A stretch of 64,000 nucleotides of DNA from Streptomyces aculeolatus (GTDB lineage Bacteria; Actinomycetota; Actinomycetes; Streptomycetales; Streptomycetaceae): the NCBI RefSeq assembly GCF_020400605.1, contig NZ_JAINRD010000022.1, positions 62,001 through 126,000 on the forward strand, in the 5' to 3' direction. Position numbers and translations under genes: made by a program. Under the pieces are notes generated by a model that was not told the origin of the DNA, ran no database searches, and was given only the letters and a program-made list of their open reading frames with translations. This document shows positions 63,222 through 64,000 of this stretch, piece by piece. Numbering within the stretch: position 1 is the stretch's first letter; every line of letters begins with the position of its first letter.

Positions 63222-63986
63222 ATGGCGGAGCACGTGCGGGACCGGTCGCCGGAGGCGGACGGGAGCGCGGCGGCGGGCGGGGACGTCCCCGGGTCAGCGC
63301 CCGGGACGCCGCCGGAGCTGCCCGCGGGCGTACGGGTGTGGACGTTCGACGCCGGGCCCGGCGTCGAGCCGGACCTGTCGGCGCTCGACGACGCGGAGCG
63401 GCGGCGGCACGCGCGCTTCCTGCGCCCGGCCGACCGGATCCGCTACGGCGTCGCCCACGCCGCGCTGCGCCGGCTGCTCGGCGAGCTGACGGGCACCGCG
63501 CCCGCGGCGCTGCGCTTCGGCCGGCAGCCGTGCCCCCGGTGCGGCGGCCCGCACGGCCGGCCGGTGCTCGAACGGCCCGCGGGCGGCCCGGAGTTCTCGC
63601 TGTCGCACGGCGGCGGGCTGGTGCTCGTGGCCGTCGCGCCCGGCCGGGTGGGCGTCGACGTGGAGCCGGTCAAGGACGCGCCCCCCGAGTCGGGCCTGGT
63701 GGAGCGGCTGCACCCGGCGGAGCGCGCGGTGGTCGACGCGGCGCCCGAGGCGCTGCGGTCCGCCGCCTTCACGCGCCTGTGGACGCGCAAGGAGGCGTAC
63801 CTCAAGGGGCTCGGCGTGGGCCTGGGCCGCGCCCTGGACGCGGACGACGTCTCCACCGGCGTGCCCGGCTGGCACCTGGTCGACCTGGCCCCCGGGAAGG
63901 GCCACGCGGGGGCGCTGGCCGTGGAGTGCGCGGGTGCCCCGGACACCGTCCCGGGAATGCGCGAAAGGGGCGCCGACTTTCCCTGA
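63222..63986 (+). CDS. Sfp-type 4'-phosphopantetheinyl transferase
   Basis: A 254-residue enzyme with the Sfp-family motifs: GRVGVDVEPV (metal-binding D146 and E148) and LWTRKEAYLKGLG (W187, K190, E191). It transfers phosphopantetheine from CoA to a conserved serine of carrier proteins. The variable first ~40 residues are Ala/Gly/Pro-rich. It is 71 bp downstream of the MFS gene. No carrier protein, NRPS or PKS gene is present in the window, so its substrate may lie to the right or elsewhere in the genome. Confidence 0.9.
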   Translation: MAEHVRDRSPEADGSAAAGGDVPGSAPGTPPELPAGVRVWTFDAGPGVEPDLSALDDAERRRHARFLRPADRIRYGVAHAALRRLLGELTGTAPAALRFGRQPCPRCGGPHGRPVLERPAGGPEFSLSHGGGLVLVAVAPGRVGVDVEPVKDAPPESGLVERLHPAERAVVDAAPEALRSAAFTRLWTRKEAYLKGLGVGLGRALDADDVSTGVPGWHLVDLAPGKGHAGALAVECAGAPDTVPGMRERGADFP

Positions 63987-64000
63987 CGCGGCGTGACCGG

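Overview
The window is GC-rich actinobacterial chromosome, most likely from Streptomyces or a close relative. The signs are strong third-position G/C bias, GTG starts with 4-base GTGA/ATGA operon overlaps, leaderless promoters, Tat-secreted carbohydrate enzymes, a conservon-type (Cvn) kinase/roadblock pair, DasR-like dre sites, an ECF41-type sigma factor, and only two TTA (bldA-type) codons noticed in the real genes. No rRNA, tRNA, CRISPR array, prophage or insertion sequence was seen.

Region 1 (1-6296): the 3' end of a GH116-family glycosidase gene, then a sugar ABC importer (lipoprotein, two permeases, small membrane protein) behind a promoter with a LacI-type palindrome. Region 2 (6364-19126): a membrane protein with a PI-PLC-like domain, then a long minus-strand set of LacI regulator, FAD oxidoreductase, ABC lipoprotein, two permeases, two-domain beta-helix protein and LamG-type metallophosphoesterase. 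Two related operators sit upstream of this LacI gene. Region 3 (19332-24776): a tandem-duplicated membrane protein, a seven-repeat beta-propeller, an alkyl-DHAP-synthase-like flavoprotein and a FilP/DivIVA-like coiled-coil protein.

Region 4 (24978-32316) is a compact beta-1,3-glucan regulon. A GH16 enzyme with two discoidin domains, a GH55 enzyme, a LacI repressor and a DUF1996 protein all have a GAGCGCTC-cored operator at their promoters. The DUF1996 gene has a TTA codon and is followed by a DUF305 lipoprotein. Region 5 (32341-41746): an HTH/Clp-N/ABC module behind a 46-bp nested dyad, an ECF41-like sigma factor divergent from a flavodoxin-like protein, a heterodimeric ABC exporter with an iron-box-like site, and an FAD monooxygenase. 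Region 6 (41747-51743): cvnA/cvnB-like genes followed by a Liv-type ABC operon with a fused LivH-LivM permease, then a tandem universal stress protein.

Region 7 (51847-55900): two TetR regulators, an unlisted 43-aa membrane protein, an M24 peptidase, a SnoaL-like protein and a DUF427 protein. Region 8 (56097-63986): a GH3 N-acetylglucosaminidase with two dre-like sites, followed by a translationally coupled set: TTA-containing PhyH-type dioxygenase, glycosyltransferase-like protein, fold-III PLP decarboxylase, GNAT acetyltransferase and MFS exporter. A phosphopantetheinyl transferase gene lies at the right edge. This last region looks like an uncharacterised small-molecule pathway that may continue beyond the window.
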